The position numbers were made by a program, and so were the translations under genes. From the NCBI GenBank assembly GCA_030624695.1, contig JAUXJP010000091.1:1-5304 (forward strand): a stretch of DNA of 5,304 bases, read 5' to 3'. Shown here one piece after another: positions 1 to 5,304 of the stretch. The notes under the pieces were generated by a model. That model had not been told where the DNA came from. It did not search any database and saw only the letters and a list, made by a program, of their open reading frames with translations. The stretch comes from Candidatus Dadabacteria bacterium. Its GTDB lineage: Bacteria; Desulfobacterota_D; UBA1144; Nemesobacterales; JAJCZQ01. The first letter of the stretch is position 1; every line of letters begins with the position of its first letter.

Positions 1-121
1 ATTTGGCTTCGGCACAGACGGTATTTAATTGCAGTTCCTTTACAAGGTTTTTAAGGTGGTTGTAGTTCTTGCCGCCCGGGATTTTAGCTTTGATCCAGGA
101 GGGTTTCTGAATTGTTTTCAT
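1..121 (-). CDS. lipA: Lipoyl synthase, N-terminal 40 codons (cut by window edge)
   Basis: Translating the minus strand from the ATG at 119-121 gives an open 40-residue N-terminus that continues past the window edge. It reads MKTIQKPSWIKAKIPGG, then a basic helical stretch, then LNTVCAEAK. This matches the family pattern of LipA: a KPxW(L/I)K opening, a P-G-G turn, and the TVCxEA(K/R) segment that carries the first cysteine of the auxiliary [4Fe-4S] cluster (C-x4-C-x5-C). Here that cysteine is C36; the next codon begins with T, as a Cys at position 41 would need. LipA is a cytoplasmic radical-SAM enzyme that inserts two sulfurs into protein-bound octanoyl groups to make lipoyl cofactor. The radical-SAM core lies outside the window, so intactness cannot be judged. 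The start lies three bases after the lapA stop, in the same frame (TAA AAA ATG), with no clear Shine-Dalgarno, so translation is probably coupled to lapA. Confidence 0.88.
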   Translation of the reverse strand, partial: MKTIQKPSWIKAKIPGGKNYNHLKNLVKELQLNTVCAEAK

Positions 122-124
122 TTT

Positions 125-505
125 TTAACCGGAGGGGCTGCTGAATCCTGATGCACCCGAACCTGATGATGGCGGTACAGTTTGGGACTGCTGATTATTA
201 AATGTGCTGCTTGACTGCATATTTGAAATCTCTTTTTCAAGTTCTTTAATTCTTTGGTTTTTGGATTTTACTTCGCCTCTTTTTTTTGAGGAACTGAAAA
301 TCCCTAGAAACGCTGAAAGAATAACACCAAATACAAACGCAATGCCAATTAGTGCATAATTTTTTAAATAATATGCAGGTGTTTCATATACTTTTAGGTC
401 AAGCTGGAATTTATACTCGTCGTTAAACATTTCCTGGTTCTGGAATATAGCCAAAAATACAATCAGGATGAGCAACGCTACAATGATTAATTTTATGTAT
501 TTCAT
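125..505 (-). CDS. lapA: LapA-type (DUF1049) inner-membrane protein
   Basis: This is a 126-residue protein with two hydrophobic segments (about residues 4-21 and 48-70). They flank a polar loop beginning with an FQNQE motif (21-25). A charged, heptad-like stretch (about 74-97, KKRGEVKSKNQRIKELEKE) suggests a short cytoplasmic coiled coil, and the tail (98-126) is low-complexity, rich in Ser, Gln, Gly and Pro. Paired membrane segments, an F-x-QN motif after the first one and a coiled coil after the second are the LapA/YciS (DUF1049) pattern. In E. coli, LapA works with LapB in controlling LpxC turnover and LPS assembly. That role is inferred here, because many DUF1049 proteins are uncharacterised and no lapB follows in this window. 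The ATG is well supported by a strong ribosome binding site. Its place downstream of rpsA resembles E. coli. The long S/G/P tail is variable and probably disordered. Confidence 0.8.
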   Translation of the reverse strand: MKYIKLIIVALLILIVFLAIFQNQEMFNDEYKFQLDLKVYETPAYYLKNYALIGIAFVFGVILSAFLGIFSSSKKRGEVKSKNQRIKELEKEISNMQSSSTFNNQQSQTVPPSSGSGASGFSSPSG

Positions 506-517
506 ATATCACCTCTT
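506..517 (-). promoter_or_regulatory. Strong ribosome binding site of lapA
   Basis: Read on the minus strand, AAGAGGTGAT ends two bases before the ATG. It follows the 16S anti-Shine-Dalgarno complement AAGGAGGTGAT except for one missing G. The GAGG core sits six bases from the start codon. This is the best ribosome binding site in the window and fixes the lapA start. It also suggests that lapA is translated independently of sppA. Confidence 0.75.
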
Positions 518-534
518 ATAATTTACGATCGTCA

Positions 535-563
535 CCACTATATTATTAATAAATTATAGTTGG
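535..563 (-). promoter_or_regulatory. AT-rich hairpin between sppA and lapA
   Basis: On the minus strand, CCA(A)CTATA pairs with TATAGTGG across a 12-base loop, giving eight base pairs with one bulged A. It begins just one base after the sppA stop codon. No U-tract follows, so it does not look like an intrinsic terminator; an mRNA processing or stability element is possible. The sequence is AT-rich, and a chance hairpin of this quality is quite possible. The 8-base palindrome ACGATCGT lies nearby at 525-532. Confidence 0.3.
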
Positions 564-599
564 ATTAATGAATTATATCCACTATATAAAAAAGTCCAA
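553..599 (-). promoter_or_regulatory. Possible internal promoter(s) for lapA-lipA
   Basis: Two exact TATAAT hexamers occur on the minus strand, at 577-572 (inside the end of sppA) and 558-553 (in the gap). The downstream one has TGGATA (581-576) 17 bases upstream, matching TTGACA at four of six positions. The upstream one has TTGGAC (599-594) at a 16-base distance, with only three matches. Either could give the lapA-lipA end its own transcript. The region is AT-rich, so chance matches are likely. Confidence 0.28.
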
Positions 600-1446
600 A
601 ACTATTGGAAATTGGAAAATTGGAAATCCTGGAAGTTAAACTCAGTTTTGATGAAAGCAGTTCCTGTATTGCTGATTTTTTTTCCGGGTAATGGATTAAT
701 TCCGGATCACCATCTATACCGCCCTGTTTGGCGGCAAAAGCTATTGCATCATTTAAATTTCCAAGTTCGTCGACCAGGTTAAGGTCCTGGGCCTGTTCGC
801 CTGAAAATACTTTTCCGTCTGCAATGGAGTCTAATTCCTTTTTATTTAAATTTCTTGTAACTGCCACGGTTGACTTAAACTGGTCATAAACATTATCGAT
901 TAGCTGCTGGAAATATTTTATATCTTCTTCATTCATTGTTCTGAACGGGGAACCCACGTCTTTGAACTTTCCGCTTTTAATTACTTCTACATCTATTTTT
1001 GCCCAATCAAGCAGGTCTTTATAGCTAATAAACTGGGCTATTACACCTATGCTCCCGGTTATTGTTCCGGGGTTTGCATATATAGTGTCAGCAGCACACG
1101 CTATATAGTAGCCGCCTGAGGCTGCAACAGCACCCATGCTTGCTACAACGGGGAATTTTTCCTTGATGTTCTGAAGTTCAGAATATATTTCCTGGGAAGG
1201 CCCTACAGCACCGCCTGGAGAATTAATGCGGACTACAAGGGCTTTTACAGAGTTGTTTTTTCGTATTTTGTTGAGACTTTCAAGATATTTATCGGAATCT
1301 ATGATTACATCCTGGATGGTTAATACAGCTACTTTGTCTCTGCTGCTAAAGCTGAATTTACCACCTGAAGAACCACTACGTGTTCCAATGGTATACGCTA
1401 TAAATACTAGTAATAAACTTAGGAATACAAAGAAAAATTTTTTCAA
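565..1446 (-). CDS. sppA: Signal peptide peptidase SppA, short form (family S49)
   Basis: This 293-residue serine protease is anchored by one N-terminal hydrophobic segment (about residues 4-20 after MKK). The catalytic domain probably faces the periplasm. S49 landmarks are all present: VVRINSPGG (71-79), MGAVAASGGYYIA (104-116) with probable nucleophile Ser110, the GTITGSIGV segment (127-135), and SGKFKDVGSP (158-167). In the last of these, Lys162 is the probable general base; the 52-residue Ser-Lys spacing equals that of Bacillus subtilis SppA (Ser147/Lys199). The length fits the short, single-domain form, not the double-domain E. coli form of about 618 residues. SppA degrades signal peptides left in the membrane after secretion. 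The start codon is TTG, chosen because GAGG lies eight bases upstream and MKKFFFVFLS is a typical anchor; the nearby ATG at 1460 is out of frame. It lies 15 bases behind rpsA. A micro-repeat lies near the C-terminus. Confidence 0.92.
   Translation of the reverse strand: MKKFFFVFLSLLLVFIAYTIGTRSGSSGGKFSFSSRDKVAVLTIQDVIIDSDKYLESLNKIRKNNSVKALVVRINSPGGAVGPSQEIYSELQNIKEKFPVVASMGAVAASGGYYIACAADTIYANPGTITGSIGVIAQFISYKDLLDWAKIDVEVIKSGKFKDVGSPFRTMNEEDIKYFQQLIDNVYDQFKSTVAVTRNLNKKELDSIADGKVFSGEQAQDLNLVDELGNLNDAIAFAAKQGGIDGDPELIHYPEKKSAIQELLSSKLSLTSRISNFPISNSFGLFYIVDIIH
604..626. repeat. Three tandem ATTGGAA(A) units inside sppA
   Basis: The plus strand shows ATTGGAA, ATTGGAAA and ATTGGAAA back to back. 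On the coding strand they encode about residues 275-281 (SNFPISN), in the variable C-terminal stretch just before the final hydrophobic segment. The reading frame is kept even though the units are 7-8 bases long. This resembles replication slippage; the catalytic core is not affected. Confidence 0.6.
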
Positions 1447-1461
1447 ACTGCACGCCTCATT
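1447..1461 (-). promoter_or_regulatory. Ribosome binding site that sets the sppA TTG start
   Basis: The 15-base gap between the rpsA stop and sppA reads AATGAGGCGTGCAGT on the minus strand. GAGG (1458-1455) is eight bases from the TTG start, normal spacing. The ATG that overlaps this site (1460-1458) is in another frame and closes after five codons. The short distance also suggests translation coupled to rpsA. Confidence 0.6.
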
Positions 1462-3162
1462 TTAGCTGTTCAGGGTTTTTAGTTTTTCTCCAAGTATATC
1501 CCCGAGTTTTGCAGAACTGTCACCCTGGGATGAGATAAAGTCAGAGACCCTTTCTTTTTCCTGTTTTGCAACAAGTCTTTTGGTGCTTAGGTTTACCTGG
1601 CGCTTGTTTTTCTCAAAGCTGATAACAAGACCTGTAAGTTCATCACCTATACTGTATTTTTTATCAGTTTCGTTTTCTTGGCCGAGTTCAGAATTCCTGT
1701 AAAATCCTTCAACGTCATTCTCAAGTTCCACTATCAAGCCGTTGGGCCTTAGTTCTTTTACCTTGCCTGCCACCATTGATTCACCCTGTTTGTATTTCTT
1801 ACGTGCAAGTTCCCAGGGGTCGTCTATCAGTTGCTTGATTCCTAGTGCAATTTTCTGGCTCTTAATATCAATATGAAGGAGAGAAACATCAAGCTGCTCT
1901 CCAATCCTGGTTGATTCATATGATTCTTTTGGATTTACTTTACCCTGCCATGAAATGTTTTCAGGCCTAACCAGTCCAACCAGGTCTTCGGATACTTCTA
2001 CAAAAAGTCCATGTTCATTTATATTCTTTATTGTTCCGGTAAGTACATCACCAATATTGTTTTCATCCTTAAATATCTGCCACGGGCTCTTTTCAATCTG
2101 CCTTAAGCTAAGAGATAGTTTTTTATCCTGTGGATTAGCTTCAATCACAACAACCTCGACCGGGCTGTCAATTTCGACGATTTCCTTTGGATGTTTGAAA
2201 TTTCTTGTCCAGGAAAGCTCGCTCACATGGATAAGTCCTTCAACACCTGGTTCAAGTTCTACAAACACGCCAAATTCTTTTGTCGAGACAACTTTTCCAG
2301 TTACCTTAGTTCCCTGAATATATTTTTCCTTAATGTGTTCCCAGGGATCTTCCGTTGTATGTTTATGGCTTACTGTTATTCTATTGCCTTCATTCTCTAT
2401 TTTAAGGACCTGTACATCTACTTTATCTTTTACGGTGAGTACATCAGAAGGGTGTTTAATCCTGCCCCATGATATTTCGCCGATAGGTATAAAGGCAGTT
2501 AATCCGCCTATATCGATGAAAGCGCCTTTATCGATAAGTCTGAAAACTTCTCCCTTTACCACACTTTCTTCTGTGAGGTTTGCAAGTGTTTCCTTTCTTT
2601 GTTCTTCTCTTTTCCCTTCAAGAAGTTTTCTTCTGGAAATAACAACACCATTGTTATCATTTTGAATAATTAATACTTCGATTTCTGTTCCGGCTATATC
2701 TTCAGAACTTGGATGCAGGTCAACCTGGGATGCAGGTAAAAATGCACTAATATTTGCATTTGTCCCTATATTGCAGAGGTATCCACCCTTGATCTTGTTG
2801 ACAGCTATGGCAGATATGGTCTCGTTCTCAGAAAAAGCCTTATTAATATAGTCTCTTTCTTTATATAAATCGGCTTTGGATTTTGATACCTGTGGCAGTC
2901 CCGAACCTGTTTTTTCCAACAGGACTTCAACTTTCTGGCCTATTTCAGTATCAAGGTTACCTTTTTTGTCCCTAAACTCTTCAATAGGAATAATGCCTTC
3001 GGATTTCAATCCTAAATCAACAAATACTACATCCGTGTCAATTCTAACTACCGTTCCGGTTACGAGCCGTCCCTTCTGGTCTTCATCTGCTGTGCCGAGG
3101 TTTTCATTTAACAGTTCCTCAAAACTTTTTTCATCTGCATTTTGAATGTTATTTTCTTCCAT
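1462..3162 (-). CDS. rpsA: 30S ribosomal protein S1
   Basis: This 566-residue protein is made of six S1 (OB-fold) RNA-binding domains, at about residues 31-97, 115-178, 199-267, 284-354, 370-443 and 460-529. The E. coli protein, also six-domain, has 557. Domains 3 and 4 are the most canonical, with KGAFIDIGG (212-220), AFIPIGEISW (223-232), FGVFVELEPGVEGLIHVSELSW (297-318, split over the RNA-binding face) and HP(S/K) turns. Linkers after domains 3, 4 and 5 carry a repeated PW motif: EDPWEHI (271-277), KSPWQIF (358-364) and DDPWELA (447-453). S1 binds mRNA leader regions and docks on the 30S subunit through its first two domains. The acidic N-terminus (MEENNIQNADEKSFEELL) is typical. It is separated from cmk by a 152-base leader and followed closely by sppA. 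The ATG start is preceded only by a weak, distant AAAGG, in line with autoregulated S1 genes in other bacteria. Confidence 0.97.
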   Translation of the reverse strand: MEENNIQNADEKSFEELLNENLGTADEDQKGRLVTGTVVRIDTDVVFVDLGLKSEGIIPIEEFRDKKGNLDTEIGQKVEVLLEKTGSGLPQVSKSKADLYKERDYINKAFSENETISAIAVNKIKGGYLCNIGTNANISAFLPASQVDLHPSSEDIAGTEIEVLIIQNDNNGVVISRRKLLEGKREEQRKETLANLTEESVVKGEVFRLIDKGAFIDIGGLTAFIPIGEISWGRIKHPSDVLTVKDKVDVQVLKIENEGNRITVSHKHTTEDPWEHIKEKYIQGTKVTGKVVSTKEFGVFVELEPGVEGLIHVSELSWTRNFKHPKEIVEIDSPVEVVVIEANPQDKKLSLSLRQIEKSPWQIFKDENNIGDVLTGTIKNINEHGLFVEVSEDLVGLVRPENISWQGKVNPKESYESTRIGEQLDVSLLHIDIKSQKIALGIKQLIDDPWELARKKYKQGESMVAGKVKELRPNGLIVELENDVEGFYRNSELGQENETDKKYSIGDELTGLVISFEKNKRQVNLSTKRLVAKQEKERVSDFISSQGDSSAKLGDILGEKLKTLNS

Positions 3163-3314
3163 AATCGTCGTCGCCTTTATTAGTATTGTGAATTATCGAA
3201 CCAACAGTAAGTTAAGTCTGAAGCATCAATATAAATTTGGGATAAATAGTGGATTTCGCGGTCTGCTTAATAACGGGATTAAAAATAGGGCAGATTACAA
3301 ACTACCATATTATT
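3163..3314 (-). promoter_or_regulatory. rpsA 5' leader with weak ribosome binding site
   Basis: This 152-base AT-rich stretch separates the cmk stop from the rpsA ATG and is the longest non-coding region in the window. The only Shine-Dalgarno-like sequence is AAAGG (3178-3174), eleven bases from the start across a CGACGACGATT spacer, so initiation is weakly specified by pairing. In E. coli the rpsA start also lacks a good Shine-Dalgarno and its structured leader is repressed by free S1. Similar control here is an inference from gene identity and the long leader. No credible small gene is seen; the ATG at 3308 opens only nine codons without a ribosome binding site. Confidence 0.45.
3262..3294 (-). 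promoter_or_regulatory. Possible bulged hairpin in the rpsA leader
   Basis: On the minus strand, TCTGC (3294-3290) pairs with GCAGA (3266-3262). Inside it, TTAAT (3282-3278) pairs with ATTAA (3271-3267) around a CCCGTT loop. A 7-base bulge (CCTATTT) lies on the 5' side. Two five-pair helices stack directly on the 3' side. No U-tract follows, so it is not an intrinsic terminator. It could be part of a structured leader for S1 feedback, but the helices are short and could be chance. Confidence 0.28.
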
Positions 3315-3337
3315 TTATGCAGCCTCCGTAGATTCAA
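3309..3337 (-). promoter_or_regulatory. Weak candidate promoter for rpsA
   Basis: TTGAAT (3337-3332) and AATAAT (3314-3309) on the minus strand are separated by 17 bases. They match the sigma-70 hexamers at four and five of six positions. The -35 box lies in the last codons of cmk and transcription would start near 3302, leaving a leader of about 140 bases. rpsA is highly expressed and often has its own promoters inside or after cmk. The match is modest and the region AT-rich. Confidence 0.25.
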
Positions 3338-3995
3338 GTATTTTAACCACAACCTCACTCGGGGTTAAGCTAGTTGTATCTATTATGACTGCATTCAGAG
3401 CCGGATGCAAGGGAGATTCTTTTCTTTCCATATCCTGTTTATCCCTGGTTTTGATTTCATTTAGAACCTCTTCATATGTTTGCACTTCCCTTTTACTTTT
3501 CTCTTTTAGCTGGCGGTATCTTCTATTGGCTCTTTCCTCTGCAGTCGCATCCAAATAAAATTTATTCTTAGCACCGGGGAATACATATGTACCCATATCT
3601 CTTCCTTCTACCACAATTTTCCCTTTTAAACCTATTTCACGCTGCAATTTAACAAGGAATTCCCTTACTATTTTAATCCTGGCAATATCTGAAGACAGCT
3701 TTGATATTTCTGGTGTGCGTATTTTCTCAGATACATCCGTATTATTAAGATATATATTCAAACCGGTATTTTCATTGTATTCAGTTTTTATTTTTGTCTC
3801 ATTTAAAACTCTGTTAATTTCTGATTCATTTTCAAGGTTTATTTTCTTTTCCCTTACCGCAAGGGCAATTGTACGGTACATAGCGCCGGTATCGAGGTAA
3901 GAATAACCTTTTTCAAGGGCGACCATTCTTGCAACAGTACCTTTGCCCGATCCAGCAGGCCCGTCTATTGTTATAATTTTGTCAGATTCGGGCAT
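3315..3995 (-). CDS. cmk: Cytidylate kinase
   Basis: This 226-residue cytoplasmic nucleoside monophosphate kinase transfers phosphate from ATP to CMP and dCMP. The P-loop is GPAGSGKGT (12-20), followed by the YLDTGAMYR signature (33-41), which contributes to CMP binding. The SSDIARIKIVRE segment (101-112), the VVEGRDMGT motif (128-136, Arg132/Asp133), the lid ERANRRYRQL (154-163) and the TRDKQDMER segment (183-191) are all in family order. The length matches bacterial Cmk (about 220-230) and no key residue looks missing. Its ATG overlaps the aroA stop by one base (TGATG). GAGG (4004-4001) lies five bases upstream, so it has a usable ribosome binding site and is probably also coupled to aroA translation. 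Linkage of cmk to rpsA and aroA is widespread. Confidence 0.96.
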   Translation of the reverse strand: MPESDKIITIDGPAGSGKGTVARMVALEKGYSYLDTGAMYRTIALAVREKKINLENESEINRVLNETKIKTEYNENTGLNIYLNNTDVSEKIRTPEISKLSSDIARIKIVREFLVKLQREIGLKGKIVVEGRDMGTYVFPGAKNKFYLDATAEERANRRYRQLKEKSKREVQTYEEVLNEIKTRDKQDMERKESPLHPALNAVIIDTTSLTPSEVVVKILESTEAA

Positions 3996-5284
3996 CAGGT
4001 CCTCAACACTGAAAGTGTATCAAAAAATTCGGGATAGGAAATATTTACACATTCAGAATTATTAATAGTTGTCTCTCCTGAAGACAAAGTAGCTGCAATT
4101 GCGAGGGACATGGCAATTCTGTGATCTCCCCAGCTATCACATATATTACCTTTTAGCTGCTGGCTGCCGTTAATTATCATTCCGTCCTCAAGCTCTGTAA
4201 TATCTGCCCCAAGTTTTGAAAATTCGCTTACTACCGCTTTTATTCTGTCTGTTTCCTTTACCCTTAGTTCTTTCGCATCTGTAATTACGGTACGTCCTTC
4301 AGCAAAACAGGCTGCTGCCGCGATAATTGGCAGTTCATCAATTGCCCTGGGTATATCTTCACCATTAATTTCTATACCTTTTAAATCACTGCTTTTAACA
4401 ACAAGGTCACCTACGTCTTCACCGCACTCTATTCTTTTGTCCTGTATCTCTATTGAGCCGCCCATCCTTTTTAGAATTTCCAGGATGCCAGTCCGGGCAG
4501 TATTTAAACCAACGTTCTTTAAAATAATCTCTGACCCTTTATTTATTAATGCAGCAACTATAAAAAAAGCCGCTGAAGATATATCAGAGGGAATGTTCAG
4601 ATTTGATGGATTTAATTTTTCAACCGGGCTTACAAATATGGATTTGTCATCTGTTCTTAGGTGTGACCCTAAATGGTTTAGCATTCTTTCAGTATGGTCC
4701 CTGGTTTTCTGGGGTTCTATTATTTCTGTCTCACCATCGGCAAAAAGTCCGGCAAGTATTATGGCTGACTTTACCTGGGCACTTGCTACGGGCAGTCTAT
4801 ATTTAATTGATTTAAGCTTTCGGCCATTAATTATAAGTGGAAGGTTGTCTGCATTATTTTCCCCGGTGATATCTGCGCCCATTAGCTTAAGGGGATCTAC
4901 AACTCTTCTCATCGGGCGTTTTCTAAGGTACTTATCACCTGTAAGTCCCGAAATAAATTCTTGCCCACTTAGCAGCCCCATCAGCAGGCGGGCGGTTGTT
5001 CCTGAGTTGCCTGCATCAACTGTTTTAAAAGGTTTTTTGAGCCCATGAATTCCTACACCATTTATTTCCAGTATCTCTGGTGTCATATGAATTTCTACAC
5101 CCATATGTAGACACGCATTTAAAGTTGAGAGTGTATCTTCACTCTTTAGAAACCCATTAATTGTTGATGTACCTACGGCAAGTGAACTGAGTATTAAAGC
5201 CCGATGCGATATGGATTTATCCCCGGGAGTTATAATCTCACCCATTAAGGGGCCGGATTTACCTATGATTGTTATTTTTGCCAC
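3995..5284 (-). CDS. aroA: 3-phosphoshikimate 1-carboxyvinyltransferase (EPSP synthase), class II-like
   Basis: This 429-residue enzyme joins PEP and shikimate 3-phosphate to give EPSP in the shikimate pathway of aromatic amino-acid synthesis. Family landmarks run in order: PGDKSISHR (20-28), AGNSGTTARL (91-100), RPMRR (123-127), SAQVKSA (168-174), RDHTERM (195-201), DELPI (316-320, Asp316 probably catalytic), ELRVKETDRI (339-348, Glu344) and GDHRIAMS (386-393). GDKS, SAQxK and RxHTE are marks of the class II type seen in Bacillus and CP4 enzymes; E. coli-type class I enzymes differ there. The class II N-x-T-R motif is replaced by NTARTG (261-266). Gly95 corresponds to the glycine that is Ala in CP4. 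The start is GTG: an in-frame TAA lies 12 bases upstream and the next ATG (codon 14) would remove conserved sequence. No Shine-Dalgarno is visible, which suggests coupling to an upstream gene outside the window. Confidence 0.96.
   Translation of the reverse strand: MAKITIIGKSGPLMGEIITPGDKSISHRALILSSLAVGTSTINGFLKSEDTLSTLNACLHMGVEIHMTPEILEINGVGIHGLKKPFKTVDAGNSGTTARLLMGLLSGQEFISGLTGDKYLRKRPMRRVVDPLKLMGADITGENNADNLPLIINGRKLKSIKYRLPVASAQVKSAIILAGLFADGETEIIEPQKTRDHTERMLNHLGSHLRTDDKSIFVSPVEKLNPSNLNIPSDISSAAFFIVAALINKGSEIILKNVGLNTARTGILEILKRMGGSIEIQDKRIECGEDVGDLVVKSSDLKGIEINGEDIPRAIDELPIIAAAACFAEGRTVITDAKELRVKETDRIKAVVSEFSKLGADITELEDGMIINGSQQLKGNICDSWGDHRIAMSLAIAATLSSGETTINNSECVNISYPEFFDTLSVLRT
3996..4004 (-). 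promoter_or_regulatory. aroA/cmk junction: cmk ribosome binding site inside aroA
   Basis: On the minus strand GAGGACCTGATG contains the cmk ribosome binding site (GAGG, five bases from ATG), all within the last codons of aroA. The aroA stop TGA and cmk ATG share one base (3995). This is a standard stop-start overlap for coupled translation. Confidence 0.65.
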
Positions 5285-5304
5285 AGAAAATTTAGATTAC
5301 CATA

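Noticed and set aside
525..532. Palindrome ACGATCGT as an operator
   Set aside because: Eight bases is too short to support a regulator site without a second copy or conservation.
535..563. Intrinsic terminator after sppA
   Set aside because: The hairpin is AT-rich and lacks a following U-tract on the transcribed strand, so termination is unlikely; kept only as a possible mRNA element.
1955..2665. Overlapping plus-strand open frames opposite rpsA
   Set aside because: They are antisense to the S1 domains and rich in Ser, Phe and Thr as expected for complement of a real gene. No recognisable motif was found.
3279..3308. Nine-codon leader peptide (MVVCNLPYF) upstream of rpsA
   Set aside because: There is no ribosome binding site, no run of regulatory codons and no terminator hairpin that it could control.
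3146..3331. 61-codon plus-strand frame covering the rpsA leader
   Set aside because: It overlaps the start of rpsA and the end of cmk on the other strand, has no convincing ribosome binding site, and its sequence resembles no family I know.
4437..5048. 203-codon open frame on the plus strand opposite aroA
   Set aside because: It lies fully antisense to a clearly conserved aroA, its translation is serine/leucine-rich with no family features, and it has no matching context. It is a shadow of the aroA codons.
1..5304. Mobile element, CRISPR array, toxin-antitoxin, defence or novel multi-gene system
   Set aside because: All six genes are recognised housekeeping families in close operon order; there are no terminal inverted repeats, spaced direct repeats or unexplained long open frames.

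Overview
The window looks like a conserved chromosomal core operon from a fairly AT-rich Gram-negative bacterium (GC near 40% by eye). All six genes I can support lie on the minus strand. In transcription order they are aroA (3995-5284), cmk (3315-3995), rpsA (1462-3162), sppA (565-1446), a lapA-type membrane protein gene (125-505) and the first 40 codons of lipA (1-121, running off the window). A six-domain ribosomal protein S1, a two-segment LapA-type protein and a short-form SppA point to a Proteobacteria-like or Desulfobacterota-like (old 'delta') lineage, or a neighbour such as Nitrospirota or Nitrospinota. The aroA-cmk-rpsA-sppA order fits this. I infer the lineage from gene content and order only; no taxonomic marker was compared.

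The genes are tightly packed. aroA and cmk overlap by one base (TGATG). sppA starts 15 bases after rpsA, with a TTG start. lapA starts 59 bases after sppA, and lipA starts only three bases after the lapA stop, in the same frame. The one larger gap, 152 bases (3163-3314), is the rpsA leader, a natural place for separate control of S1. It holds a weak promoter candidate, a small hairpin and a poor ribosome binding site. The sppA-lapA gap holds an AT-rich hairpin and the second of two TATAAT hexamers that could give lapA-lipA their own promoter; the first hexamer lies inside the end of sppA.

Functionally this is housekeeping: AroA makes EPSP in the shikimate pathway, Cmk phosphorylates CMP/dCMP, S1 brings mRNA to the 30S subunit, SppA degrades leftover signal peptides at the inner membrane, the LapA-type protein probably works in envelope assembly, and LipA inserts sulfur to make lipoyl cofactor. 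The cmk-rpsA core and a nearby lapA recall the E. coli arrangement (aroA, cmk, rpsA, ihfB, lapA, lapB), but ihfB and lapB are absent from the corresponding positions, and sppA and lipA are present.

I see no mobile element, CRISPR array, tRNA, rRNA, defence gene or unknown multi-gene system. The unusual points are small: non-ATG starts, a lapA/lipA junction without a clear ribosome binding site, a micro-repeat inside sppA, a deviation in one AroA motif, and local synteny differences.
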